Below are positions 1-6,987 of a DNA stretch of 13,142 bases, in pieces. This stretch comes from Proteiniphilum sp. (GTDB lineage: Bacteria > Bacteroidota > Bacteroidia > Bacteroidales > Dysgonomonadaceae): the NCBI GenBank assembly GCA_016649795.1, contig JAENWZ010000031.1, positions 1-13,142 of the forward strand, read 5' to 3'. Position 1 is the stretch's first letter. Each line of letters begins with the position of its first letter. The position numbers were made by a program, and so were the translations under genes. The notes below the pieces were generated by a model. The model searched no databases. It was given only the letters and a program-made list of their open reading frames with translations, and had not been told where the DNA came from.

Positions 1-39
1 AATAATTTCAAACACCTTTAAGTAGGCTTGCTCACCGTT

Positions 40-117
40 ACCTTGCCAAGGTCGTTTCTTTTCTTTTTGGGGCAAGGTCGTGCTCTACCCATCCTTAGCT
101 ACTTTCCCTGAGCTATT
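40..117 (-). other. tRNA-Gly(GCC)-like rearranged fragments in a non-coding region
   Basis: On the minus strand, 117-108 reads AATAGCTCAG, the acceptor/D-arm start of many bacterial tRNA-Gly genes. After an 18-base stretch replacing the usual two, 89-71 reads GGTAGAGCACGACCTTGCC, the D-arm 3' half plus anticodon 5' half of tRNA-Gly with anticodon GCC. The anticodon 3' half, variable loop, T arm (no GTTCGA-like motif) and acceptor 3' strand do not follow. Instead there is an A-rich linker (70-55) and then an inverted anticodon-arm copy: 40-54 on the plus strand reads ACCTTGCCAAGGTCG. In a minus-strand RNA, 78-71 (ACCTTGCC) can pair perfectly over 8 bp with 47-40 (GGCAAGGT). The fragments begin about 15 bases after a strong promoter. 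This is not an intact tRNA. It could be a decayed or rearranged tRNA gene, a tRNA-mimicking leader of a gene left of the window, or a small RNA. The tRNA resemblance rests on my memory of tRNA-Gly sequences. Confidence 0.5.
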
Positions 118-131
118 CTTTTTTGCGACTG

Positions 132-162
132 CAAATGTAAATATGTTTATCCGTTTTTCAAA
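132..162 (-). promoter_or_regulatory. Bacteroidota-type promoter for leftward non-coding transcript
   Basis: The minus strand has TTTG (162-159), a 19-base spacer, then TACATTTG (139-132). This is a full match to the Bacteroidota primary-sigma consensus TTTG / TAnnTTTG. Transcription should start near 124-127, just before the tRNA-Gly-like fragments, and read out of the window at its left end. It lies 39 bases beyond the stop codon of the antiporter gene and so starts a separate unit. Confidence 0.6.
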
Positions 163-201
163 GCATTTGAGTGAATTTCTCCACCCGGCAGCGCAATTAA
201 T

Positions 202-1422
202 TTAAAGGTCCGGTGATGCATTCTTATGTAACATCTCCTGAGCCGAGGTCAAGGCCAGCTTTTTCGCGTAACCAATAAAGAATCCGGTAAGGAGCAGATT
301 CAAACACATCGCCAAAACGGAGATAACGAGCAATACACCGCTCATATGATATCCAATGGCAATGAACAGCACACCTGCACCCACTTCTCCACGGGTAAAC
401 ATCCCTATGGAAACAGCCAGCCTTTCACCTATTTTTCTATCCCTATAGAATAACAGGGGGAAGAGTTTACCAATATTCGAAATAAGTGTAACCATCACCA
501 CATGTATGGCAATCACACTCCAGGAAAGCATCGGTATTTGAGAGATAACCGATTGTGATTGTTCGGCAACCGCTGCAAAATCCACTCCAAGGAAAAGAGG
601 CATGCTTAAACCAACCAAAAGCATAAAGAAATAGGATATGAAAGAAGATGCCTTTTCGTCACTCTTTCGTTGAACCACGCTGTGATCCGATTTCATCATC
701 ATCCCTAAAACAAAGGCAGGAAGAAGAATCTCAATGTGTATACTTCCACCTTCACCATATAAATGCATTGATACCATGTAAATAGCATGAATCACACCAA
801 ACATAAGAACCGCGAAGAATAAAATAGATTTCCAATCCTGACGCAGATTGTAGCTGTTCATTTTTTTCCAGCCCAACCAGATCAACATAAAAGCAACAAC
901 GAGGATAACAAACATTTGCCAGCGCATCCCGATCATCAGTATTTGAAGAGGGATCATCAGCAATATTGTATCCAGATCGTCGAAGATAGCCAGCACCTGT
1001 ACTTTATTATACACCCATGTATGTCTCAATCCCGCTGCAGCAAGCATGGTGAAGAGTATCCCGGCAGATGTGGGTGCGGCAAACCGGCTTAACAGAAATG
1101 TCTCTTTCCAAATATCGCTGTTTTTCCATATTTGTAACTCCGGTGGTGCCACCGCGAACAAATAATACAATGCTACAAACACCCATGGAAATGCGGCTGC
1201 TCCCATTGCTACGAAATAATCGACGGTGTAACTGCGCCAGTGCTTTTTGTTTATCTCAAACTCACGCCCTACATTGATCATGATAAAAGCAAGTGAGATA
1301 TACAATAGCCCGTCGGTAATTGTTTTAAATGAATAAAAGTTCTTACCCAGCAAATGGGGAACAACCTGTGATAAGACAAGACCTGTAACCAGTAACAAAG
1401 AAAAAATATAGACTTTTCTCAT
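202..1422 (-). CDS. Cation/proton antiporter, CPA2 (Kef/NapA-like) family
   Basis: This 406-residue integral inner-membrane protein has about 11-13 hydrophobic segments starting with residues 5-22. It probably exchanges Na+ or K+ for H+ to control internal pH and ions. Family signs are a DDLD acid cluster at residues 148-151 within a membrane segment (FDD-LD, typical of CPA2 exchangers), an APTS stretch near 116-119 recalling the unwound SPTS helix, and a late TRGEVGAG motif like the RGE motif of Kef-type carriers. It ends after the membrane domain with a short hydrophilic tail, so there is no TrkA/RCK regulatory domain. That fits a simple antiporter rather than a gated Kef efflux channel. 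Start: first Met, followed directly by a hydrophobic helix. It stands apart from its upstream neighbour by 149 bases holding a -7 box, so it is probably transcribed alone. The ion cannot be told from sequence. Confidence 0.8.
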   Translation of the reverse strand: MRKVYIFSLLLVTGLVLSQVVPHLLGKNFYSFKTITDGLLYISLAFIMINVGREFEINKKHWRSYTVDYFVAMGAAAFPWVFVALYYLFAVAPPELQIWKNSDIWKETFLLSRFAAPTSAGILFTMLAAAGLRHTWVYNKVQVLAIFDDLDTILLMIPLQILMIGMRWQMFVILVVAFMLIWLGWKKMNSYNLRQDWKSILFFAVLMFGVIHAIYMVSMHLYGEGGSIHIEILLPAFVLGMMMKSDHSVVQRKSDEKASSFISYFFMLLVGLSMPLFLGVDFAAVAEQSQSVISQIPMLSWSVIAIHVVMVTLISNIGKLFPLLFYRDRKIGERLAVSIGMFTRGEVGAGVLFIAIGYHMSGVLLVISVLAMCLNLLLTGFFIGYAKKLALTSAQEMLHKNASPDL

Positions 1423-1489
1423 CCAAAGAGTATTTAGGGTATATTTTTAAGAACTGTGATGATAACCCCTGAAGAAAAAATCAGGAGTA

Positions 1490-1497
1490 CAAAGATA
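1490..1497 (-). promoter_or_regulatory. Putative -7 box for the antiporter gene
   Basis: The minus strand reads TATCTTTG at 1497-1490, an exact TAnnTTTG match, 68 bases upstream of the antiporter start codon. The region expected to hold the -33 element is T-rich (TTTTTCAG) but has no clean TTTG, so only the -7 element is supported. The predicted leader (about 60 bases) contains a short CCTGA/TCAGG inverted repeat at 1468-1485, of unknown value. Confidence 0.4.
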
Positions 1498-1571
1498 GTA
1501 AAAGTACATATTTCTGAAAAATCTCACTTGTTAAAATATATTCTTTTATAACTATCTGTCCGGAAGTGAAA

Positions 1572-2054
1572 TTAGTTCACAATACTATATCTGCCGGACT
1601 GAAGAGGCACTACCCTGTAACTCTGTAAGGGTTCAGTGGCAGGACCTGATTTAACACTGCCGAAACCGCGCATACCGTTGTTGTCGGTGATCCCGAACAT
1701 TGTGACAAAAACAGAGCCACAAGAGGGGCAAACAGCCGTTCCCTCATTTCCCGGTACAACTTTTATCACTTTACTGTCTTCATAGGGGCAACAGAGATCA
1801 TACGCGTAGATGGCATTTCCGGTTGCATCGGAAACGACCAGTAATCCTGCAAAACCAAAACGGTCAGAGGGAAGGCGCTTCTCCTTTTCCGAAAAAGCTA
1901 AAAAGGACAACGGAATTTTTAGAAGATAGTCAGGTCCATCCAAATCTATTCTGAAACTCACCGGTGCATAAGGAACCGTGAGGCGAGACGAATCATCCAC
2001 ACAGGATAAAACGGCTACAAGTAACAATAACAGTATTACTCTAATTTTTTTCAT
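1572..2054 (-). CDS. Small lipoprotein with Rieske-like domain and altered ligands
   Basis: A 160-residue exported lipoprotein. It starts with a basic/hydrophobic signal peptide and a lipobox VLSC, with the lipidated cysteine at residue 18. The body (about 30-160) resembles the Rieske [2Fe-2S] fold: GLLVVSD, then a first cysteine loop (LCCPYE, Cys88/Cys89), a second loop (CPSCGSVF, Cys109/Cys112), then a SGPAT.PL.SYRV ending typical of Rieske proteins. In canonical Rieske proteins the loops are C-x-H and C-x2-H. Here the His positions are Tyr91 and Cys112, so a standard Cys2His2 cluster cannot form; Cys88, Cys89, Cys109 and Cys112 could bind another metal. I recall similar proteins across Bacteroidales, so this is probably a family trait and not decay. 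It lies 46 bases after the aldo/keto reductase gene and may be co-transcribed. Function unknown. Confidence 0.7.
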   Translation of the reverse strand: MKKIRVILLLLLVAVLSCVDDSSRLTVPYAPVSFRIDLDGPDYLLKIPLSFLAFSEKEKRLPSDRFGFAGLLVVSDATGNAIYAYDLCCPYEDSKVIKVVPGNEGTAVCPSCGSVFVTMFGITDNNGMRGFGSVKSGPATEPLQSYRVVPLQSGRYSIVN

Positions 2055-2066
2055 TCAGAATTTCTC

Positions 2067-2079
2067 TGTTGATTCAACA
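2067..2079. repeat. 13-bp palindrome before the Rieske-like lipoprotein gene
   Basis: TGTTGATTCAACA consists of perfect 6-base arms around a central T, in the 46-base gap between the aldo/keto reductase stop and the lipoprotein start, ending 13 bases before the start codon. It could be an operator or a small RNA hairpin. A 13-bp palindrome can also arise by chance, and no -7 box is evident beside it. Confidence 0.25.
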
Positions 2080-2100
2080 TCAGACAGAGCAGTAGTATTA

Positions 2101-3066
2101 TCACAACGAAGCTCCTGAGAGAATTGTATCTATCAGACTCAATTCTTCCTGCGTGAACGAGAGATTATGCAGTGCATTCAGATTATCGTTCAACTGTTCT
2201 ATATTGCGGGTGCCAACGATGAGTGAAGTAACCCTCTCATCTCTCAGGGCCCATGACAAAGCCATCTCCGCCATTGTCTGCCCACGTTGTGCTGCTATTT
2301 TGTTTAACTGTTTCACCTTCTCCACCAGCTGTTGGGTAACCTGCTCTTTTTTCAGGAATCCCGCAGGATCAGCTGCGCGTGAATAGTCGGGAATACCATG
2401 CAGGTATTTATCGGTTAGCAGACCCTGTGCCAACGGTGAAAAAGCAATAAATCCTGTACCAAACTCCTTTGTGATACCCAGTATCTCCTCTTCAGGCATT
2501 CGGTTGAACATACTGTACTTATCCTGAAAAATAAGGCAGGGTACATCCCTTTCGCTTAAATAGTTCAATGCTTTTCGTGCTTCAAGTGGAGGATACTTGG
2601 AGATCCCCACGTAGAGGGCTTTTCCCTGATGAACAATATCTACCAGGGCCTGCATGGTCTCCTCAACAGGTGTGATGGAGTCATAACGATGGGAATAGAA
2701 AATATCGAAATAGTCCAATCCTGTCCGCTTGAGACTCTGATTGATACTCGCCATGAGATTTTTCCTCGATGATCCGTCACCGTAAGGCCCTTCCCACATC
2801 AAATGTCCAGCTTTGGACGAAATAATCATCTCATCACGATGAGAGGCGAGATTCTCTTTCAATATTTTACCGAAATTGGATTCTGCCGATCCCGGAGGAG
2901 GACCGTAATTATTTGCCAGATCGAAATGGGTTACTCCCTGCTCAAAAGCATGAATAATCATCTCACGTGCCATTGCATAATCATCCCCAAATCCGAAATT
3001 GTGCCACAATCCCAACGATATCCGGGGCAATTGTAATCCGCTGTTTCCACAATAAGAATAGTTCAT
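2101..3066 (-). CDS. gpr: Aldo/keto reductase, L-glyceraldehyde-3-phosphate reductase (YghZ/Gpr) type
   Basis: A 321-residue cytosolic NADPH-dependent reductase with the (beta/alpha)8 aldo/keto reductase fold. The N-terminus (SGLQLPRISLGLWHNFG) and the segment HFDLANNYGPPPGSAE closely recall E. coli YghZ, which reduces L-glyceraldehyde 3-phosphate and methylglyoxal. The catalytic tetrad is visible as Asp49, Tyr54, Lys85 and His126 (the latter in YSHRYDS). A C-terminal IVGTRNIEQL segment matches the family's cofactor-binding region. The length is slightly below the E. coli protein (about 346), which has a longer N-terminus. It begins 28 bases after the mutL stop codon, so it is likely read from the mutL transcript. 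The substrate is an inference from similarity; other potassium-channel-beta-like reductases share these features. Confidence 0.85.
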   Translation of the reverse strand: MNYSYCGNSGLQLPRISLGLWHNFGFGDDYAMAREMIIHAFEQGVTHFDLANNYGPPPGSAESNFGKILKENLASHRDEMIISSKAGHLMWEGPYGDGSSRKNLMASINQSLKRTGLDYFDIFYSHRYDSITPVEETMQALVDIVHQGKALYVGISKYPPLEARKALNYLSERDVPCLIFQDKYSMFNRMPEEEILGITKEFGTGFIAFSPLAQGLLTDKYLHGIPDYSRAADPAGFLKKEQVTQQLVEKVKQLNKIAAQRGQTMAEMALSWALRDERVTSLIVGTRNIEQLNDNLNALHNLSFTQEELSLIDTILSGASL

Positions 3067-3094
3067 AGTGTCTCTGTTTTAAGATTAGGTATGT

Positions 3095-4930
3095 TTAAAG
3101 CATTTTCTTTTCTATGTCTGCATCGGAAATCACTGTTACCACCGTTTGCCCATCGGGCGTATAAGTGGGTGTTCTGGAAGCAAACAGCTGACTTACGATA
3201 AGCAACATCTCTTCCGAGGTGAGCGTTCTGCCGTGAGGTATAGAGGTCAGTTTGGCCAGTGAAAGCGCAATGGATTCCTGAATATCTGCCTTTACATCAC
3301 TCCCTGTTTCAAGACTTTTTCCAATCATGAAACGAATAAGCAGCGAGGGATCAGCATTTTCAATCTCGCTGGGAACACCCTGCACCGCGAAACTGTGATT
3401 ACCCAGGTTGCTCAGTTCAAAACCGAGTGCCTCCAGATCCTCCATAATGGAAGGCAGGGCTGCCGCTTCGGATGCGGAGAGATCGAGCACCTCCGGAAAC
3501 AGTACCCGCTGCGAAACGCCTCTCTTATTCTTTATCTGTTCCAGATATTTATCGAAAAGGATGCGCACATGCGCTTTATGTTGATCGATGACCATCAATC
3601 CCGATTTCACCGAAGTGAGTATATATTTTTGTTTAAACTGATAATGTTCCGGAAACAGCTCTGTCTCGGGCAGGTTTTGCTCCGTTCCGGCCGGCTTGAA
3701 AAGTGTTCCGTCTATATTACCTTCCATCCCCGACGACAACTCTTTCTCATTCTCAAACCCTTTATAAAGCTGCTCCCATTCAAATGCAGGGGCAGACGAT
3801 TGATGTGCTCCGGTATGGGGGTTTCGGAAAGGGTTGTAGTTGGGGTCCAGACTCACTCTAGGCATCGATGAACTGCGGGAAGGATCGAACAGAGGTATAT
3901 CCGGTGCATCATCGGTATCAAAATCGATAGTAGGGATAGCATTGAATTTCCCGAGAGACTCCTTTACAGTAACCATCAGTATTTGCCAGAGTGCCTGTTC
4001 ATTTTCAAATTTCACTTCGGTCTTAGTAGGATGGATATTGACATCAATCGTATCCGGATTAACCTGCAGGTAGATATAATAGCTTGGCTTTTCGTTTGCA
4101 GCAATCAACGGCTCAAATGAAGAGATCACGGCCCTGTGAAAATAGGGATGTCGGATATAACGGTTGTTAACGAAGAAAAACTGACTGACTCTCCCTTTTT
4201 TTGCAAATTCAGGTCGTGCTACATATCCGTGAATCTTTCCCAGCGTGGTCTCCTCCTCTATCTCTATCAGTTGATGATTGACATTTTTCCCTTCCAGCTG
4301 CACTATGCGCTGCCTCAGACCTGCTTTGGGCAGATGGAGCGTTTCCAGATCATTCTCAATGAGTGTGAACTCAATATCGGGATTTACCAGTACAATACGT
4401 TCTATTTCCGTAAAAATATTCCTGCGTTCTGTTTCGTTTGACTTCAGGAATTTTCTTCGTGCCGGCACATTGAAGAAGATATTCTTCACCGAGATAGAGG
4501 TACCGGCAGCAGATGAAATGATTTCCTGTTTTTCAAGCTTCGACCCGGATATGACAATCAATGTGCCCAGTTCATCCTCTTCCCTTCGGCTCTTCACCTC
4601 AACCTGAGAAATTGCCGCGATGGATGGCAGTGCCTCACCACGGAACCCCATGGTGGTGAGAGCAAACAAATCGTCAACACTCTTAATTTTTGATGTTGCA
4701 TGCCGCTCAAACGCCATCCGCGCATCTGTTGCCGACATACCCTTTCCGTCATCAATCACCTGAATGAGCGTACGACCGGCATCTTTGATGCTTATCCTGA
4801 TATGCTTTGCTCCGGCATCGAGCGCATTCTCCACCAACTCTTTCACCACCGATGCGGGGCGTTGGATAACCTCGCCGGCAGCAATCTGATTTGCAATGGA
4901 ATCGGGAAGAAGATGTATAATATCTGACAT
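3095..4930 (-). CDS. mutL: DNA mismatch repair protein MutL
   Basis: A 611-residue MutL, the ATPase that couples mismatch recognition by MutS to strand removal. The N-terminal GHKL ATPase is complete: IANQIAAGEV, KELVENALDAG with Glu31 and Asn35 (equivalents of E. coli E29/N33), DDGKGM, FERHATSKI, MGFRGEAL, then NNRYIRHP and VDVNIHPTK-type segments (DVNIHPTKTEV). A low-conservation linker (about 335-425) leads to the C-terminal dimerisation domain. There the endonuclease motif DQHA-x2-E-x4-E is degenerate (Asp449-Gln-His-Lys452, Val455, Asp460), and the CPHGR-type metal site reads TPDGQ (591-595). The start was set at the MSDIIHLLP methionine; an upstream in-frame Met at 5050 would add 40 unrelated residues and overlap the preceding gene. 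There are 19 bases between it and the small membrane protein gene upstream, so they are probably co-transcribed. Confidence 0.95.
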   Translation of the reverse strand: MSDIIHLLPDSIANQIAAGEVIQRPASVVKELVENALDAGAKHIRISIKDAGRTLIQVIDDGKGMSATDARMAFERHATSKIKSVDDLFALTTMGFRGEALPSIAAISQVEVKSRREEDELGTLIVISGSKLEKQEIISSAAGTSISVKNIFFNVPARRKFLKSNETERRNIFTEIERIVLVNPDIEFTLIENDLETLHLPKAGLRQRIVQLEGKNVNHQLIEIEEETTLGKIHGYVARPEFAKKGRVSQFFFVNNRYIRHPYFHRAVISSFEPLIAANEKPSYYIYLQVNPDTIDVNIHPTKTEVKFENEQALWQILMVTVKESLGKFNAIPTIDFDTDDAPDIPLFDPSRSSSMPRVSLDPNYNPFRNPHTGAHQSSAPAFEWEQLYKGFENEKELSSGMEGNIDGTLFKPAGTEQNLPETELFPEHYQFKQKYILTSVKSGLMVIDQHKAHVRILFDKYLEQIKNKRGVSQRVLFPEVLDLSASEAAALPSIMEDLEALGFELSNLGNHSFAVQGVPSEIENADPSLLIRFMIGKSLETGSDVKADIQESIALSLAKLTSIPHGRTLTSEEMLLIVSQLFASRTPTYTPDGQTVVTVISDADIEKKML

Positions 4931-4949
4931 AAATAGAATCGTCTGTTTT

Positions 4950-5279
4950 CTAACCCAATAACCAGAAAAAGAAGATGGCAAAAAGAACGACAAGTAAAAT
5001 AATGAGTAAACCGTTATTGGCGAAAAATGAAGGTTTTCCCGAAGCATCACTCTCCATTCGTTTCTTCAAATGTCGGGTTTGTGAGATGAACTCAGATTTA
5101 AACTCTTTTTTCTCAGCCGTTTCTTCTTCGGGCTCAGGGAGTACTCCCATCTCTTTTTTTACATTCTCAATTCGTTTTTGCAACCTTTCTCTGCGTTCCT
5201 CTTCATCCGCATTAAATAGGATTGGCGTATAATTGAATTTACGCGGTTTTCTGTTGTTATAGAAAAAGAAACTACCCAT
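4950..5279 (-). CDS. Small C-terminally anchored membrane protein, function unknown
   Basis: I do not recognise a functional family for this 109-residue protein. The N-terminus is basic and aromatic (MGSFFFYNNRKPRKF). Residues 24-80 are highly charged and probably helical or coiled-coil (DEEERRERLQKRIENVKKEM, then an acidic PEPEEE stretch, then a basic HLKKRM stretch). Residues 90-108 form one very hydrophobic segment ending the protein (LLIILLVVLFAIFFFWLL). No N-terminal signal is present, so it should be tail-anchored with its charged domain in the cytoplasm. It is the first gene behind a good promoter at 5304-5335 and is followed by mutL after 19 bases. I recall comparable small proteins beside mutL in other Bacteroidales, which would make it a conserved neighbour, but this needs a search. 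Confidence 0.75.
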   Translation of the reverse strand: MGSFFFYNNRKPRKFNYTPILFNADEEERRERLQKRIENVKKEMGVLPEPEEETAEKKEFKSEFISQTRHLKKRMESDASGKPSFFANNGLLIILLVVLFAIFFFWLLG

Positions 5280-5303
5280 AAGCTTTCACTGTTTTAGAAG
5301 TTA

Positions 5304-5335
5304 CAAAAATAAAGAATAGATAGCAGATGGACAAA
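5304..5335 (-). promoter_or_regulatory. Bacteroidota-type promoter for the small membrane protein–mutL unit
   Basis: On the minus strand there is TTTG (5335-5332), a 20-base spacer, then TATTTTTG (5311-5304), matching TTTG / TAnnTTTG. The start codon of the small membrane protein lies 25 bases beyond the -7 box, giving a leader of roughly 18-20 bases. It sits in the 67-base gap after the OstA-like gene, so mutL need not depend on read-through from the envelope genes. Confidence 0.6.
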
Positions 5336-5346
5336 TTGCAACAGTG

Positions 5347-6972
5347 TTACAATGTGACATCTTCTCTCTCAAAACGCCTTTGACGAGGCTCAGTAGCTTC
5401 AGAGCTGCGCCTCTCGTTACTGCGGAAGATATCGTCAGGTCCTGCAGGTCGCAGATAATCGAGCCAGATGAAGCCACCTAAACGGGCATCTTCGGGGTTC
5501 AGTTGTGGCAGAGGAGTAGTTACAGCCCTGGTTGAAGACCAAAGTTTCAGCCTTTTGATCTGTTCATTCTCTATATCCATAGAGAGATATGCGCTCTCCG
5601 TTTTATTCAATCCTATAATGGTACTATCTTCTTCAACCAGATAATACAATGATTCCGCATTGCCCTCCACCAGCACATGATATAGATCACCATTACGGAA
5701 GAATGCGGTCATATCCCTGCCACCCAACTGATTATACTGTTGCTCCTTCATCCTGTCCTGAACAGCCAGCGCATAATCTCTGACAAAGGCTTTTTCTATT
5801 GTAGAGTCGTTCAGATAAATATCGATCTGATTACCCAGTATCTGATTATTTTCGTTCCATATAACGGGATCACCAACCATATAGACCATGGAGTCACGTG
5901 ATGAATAATGCAGTGAATCGCACACTCCCTGGATGTCGGACCGATAGAAACGCACTTCGTAGAACGCTTTGATATCGCGATTCGTAGAATCGGTCTCCAT
6001 CACCAGCGTATCGCCGTGCACGAACATGCTTTCCTGCTGTGAATAATCGATGGCAAAAGCTGAATCGGTTGCAAGTCCGTACTCCGTTTTTTCATTATAG
6101 AAACCGTAATTACCCTGCAGAATGGCTTTTTTCTCCTTGTCTTCGAGATACATGTTGCCAAATACCTCACCCTCTCCGGTCTGACGGTTATAGAGAATAG
6201 TGTCACCGATAAGTACTTTCATCCCATCATTGCTGTACACCTCCGAACGATCCAGCAGTCGTGCATCATCCGTGGCCGTATTATACCATCCCCTGCTGGT
6301 ATGCACATACCCGCTGTCGGAAACGATGCGAGAGGGACCCAGGATATCAACATATTTCGATTCCGTATTGTATTTCAATGTATCTGCATAGATAATATAA
6401 TCTTCGTTCACCAGCTTCACACTATCGCTGAAGAGAGCCTGCTTTGTATCCGGGGCATACTGTCCCCAGTAAGATGTTAACTCATTCTCCTCATCCACCA
6501 GCATACCCCCCTCGAAGTAATATCCGAGATTTACTGAACGGTCGTAATCGAGACTGTCGGTAAAAAGAGTGACTGTACGGTCTTCCATACGGATGTTCTC
6601 TCGAAGTTTTGCAAGCCGCGTGTTGCCATCGTAGTGCAGGTAATCACCATAAACAAAGATAGTATCACCCTGCTCCATCCTTACATTACTGAAAGCCTCA
6701 AACGTGTTGGTTTGCTGATACAAATAAGCACTGTCGCAATACATAAATGCACCATCATGAAAGAAGGTCACATTACCGGTCAGTATCTCGGCTTCAAATC
6801 CGGTTCTCTTACTCCACAAGTCCGCCTTTCTAAGTTCGATAATCTGGACAGCAGGTGGCACGGATGAGCTTACGGGAGGTGGCTGTTGTGCTTGGGCCGA
6901 CGCCATTATGACAAAAAGCACACTTAAGAGAAGTATGCTTTCCTGTATGAATTGTGAACCTTGTCTTTTCAT
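5347..6972 (-). CDS. OstA/LptA-like periplasmic protein (LPS transport family)
   Basis: A 541-residue exported protein with a signal peptide (hydrophobic core about 12-24, cleavage likely in ASAQAQ near residue 26-28). The mature part is built of repeating short beta-strand units of the OstA/LptA jelly-roll type, e.g. GNVTFFHDGAFMYCDSAYLY, YGDYLHYDGNTRLAKLRENI, DYIIYADTLKYNTESKYVDILG, GNYGFYNEKTEYGLATDSAFA. Such proteins form the periplasmic bridge that carries lipopolysaccharide from the inner-membrane transporter to LptD. It is much longer than E. coli LptA (about 185) and holds two or more OstA-like repeats, a form I know from Bacteroidota. The C-terminal tail is charged and low-complexity (ERRSSEATEPRQRRFERED). 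It starts 15 bases after the surA-like stop; that gap includes a run of nine T. Pairing with a SurA-like chaperone supports an outer-membrane assembly role. Confidence 0.8.
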   Translation of the reverse strand: MKRQGSQFIQESILLLSVLFVIMASAQAQQPPPVSSSVPPAVQIIELRKADLWSKRTGFEAEILTGNVTFFHDGAFMYCDSAYLYQQTNTFEAFSNVRMEQGDTIFVYGDYLHYDGNTRLAKLRENIRMEDRTVTLFTDSLDYDRSVNLGYYFEGGMLVDEENELTSYWGQYAPDTKQALFSDSVKLVNEDYIIYADTLKYNTESKYVDILGPSRIVSDSGYVHTSRGWYNTATDDARLLDRSEVYSNDGMKVLIGDTILYNRQTGEGEVFGNMYLEDKEKKAILQGNYGFYNEKTEYGLATDSAFAIDYSQQESMFVHGDTLVMETDSTNRDIKAFYEVRFYRSDIQGVCDSLHYSSRDSMVYMVGDPVIWNENNQILGNQIDIYLNDSTIEKAFVRDYALAVQDRMKEQQYNQLGGRDMTAFFRNGDLYHVLVEGNAESLYYLVEEDSTIIGLNKTESAYLSMDIENEQIKRLKLWSSTRAVTTPLPQLNPEDARLGGFIWLDYLRPAGPDDIFRSNERRSSEATEPRQRRFEREDVTL

Positions 6973-6987
6973 TTTAAAAAAAAACTG

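Noticed and set aside
1..120. Intact tRNA-Gly gene
   Set aside because: Only the D-arm and anticodon 5' half are present in tRNA order; no anticodon 3' strand, T arm or acceptor 3' strand follows, and the D loop is over-long.
1566..1580. GTGAA/TTCAC inverted repeat at the end of the Rieske-like gene as a terminator
   Set aside because: Only a 5-bp A+T-containing stem, spans the stop codon, and lacks a U-run directly after it.
3395..3871. Plus-strand open frame of 158 codons
   Set aside because: Antisense to the C-terminal half of mutL, no family resemblance and no promoter; a shadow of the real gene.
4931..5050. In-frame N-terminal extension of MutL (start at 5050)
   Set aside because: It would add 40 residues with no MutL similarity, overlap the coding end of the small membrane protein gene, and precede the universal IIHLLPDSIANQIAAGEV opening; the Met at 4930 fits the family start.
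6976..6984. Run of nine T (minus strand) as a terminator between the surA-like and OstA-like genes
   Set aside because: There is no GC-rich stem before it and the gap is only 15 bases; it is more likely an A+T-rich intergenic run with the two genes co-transcribed.
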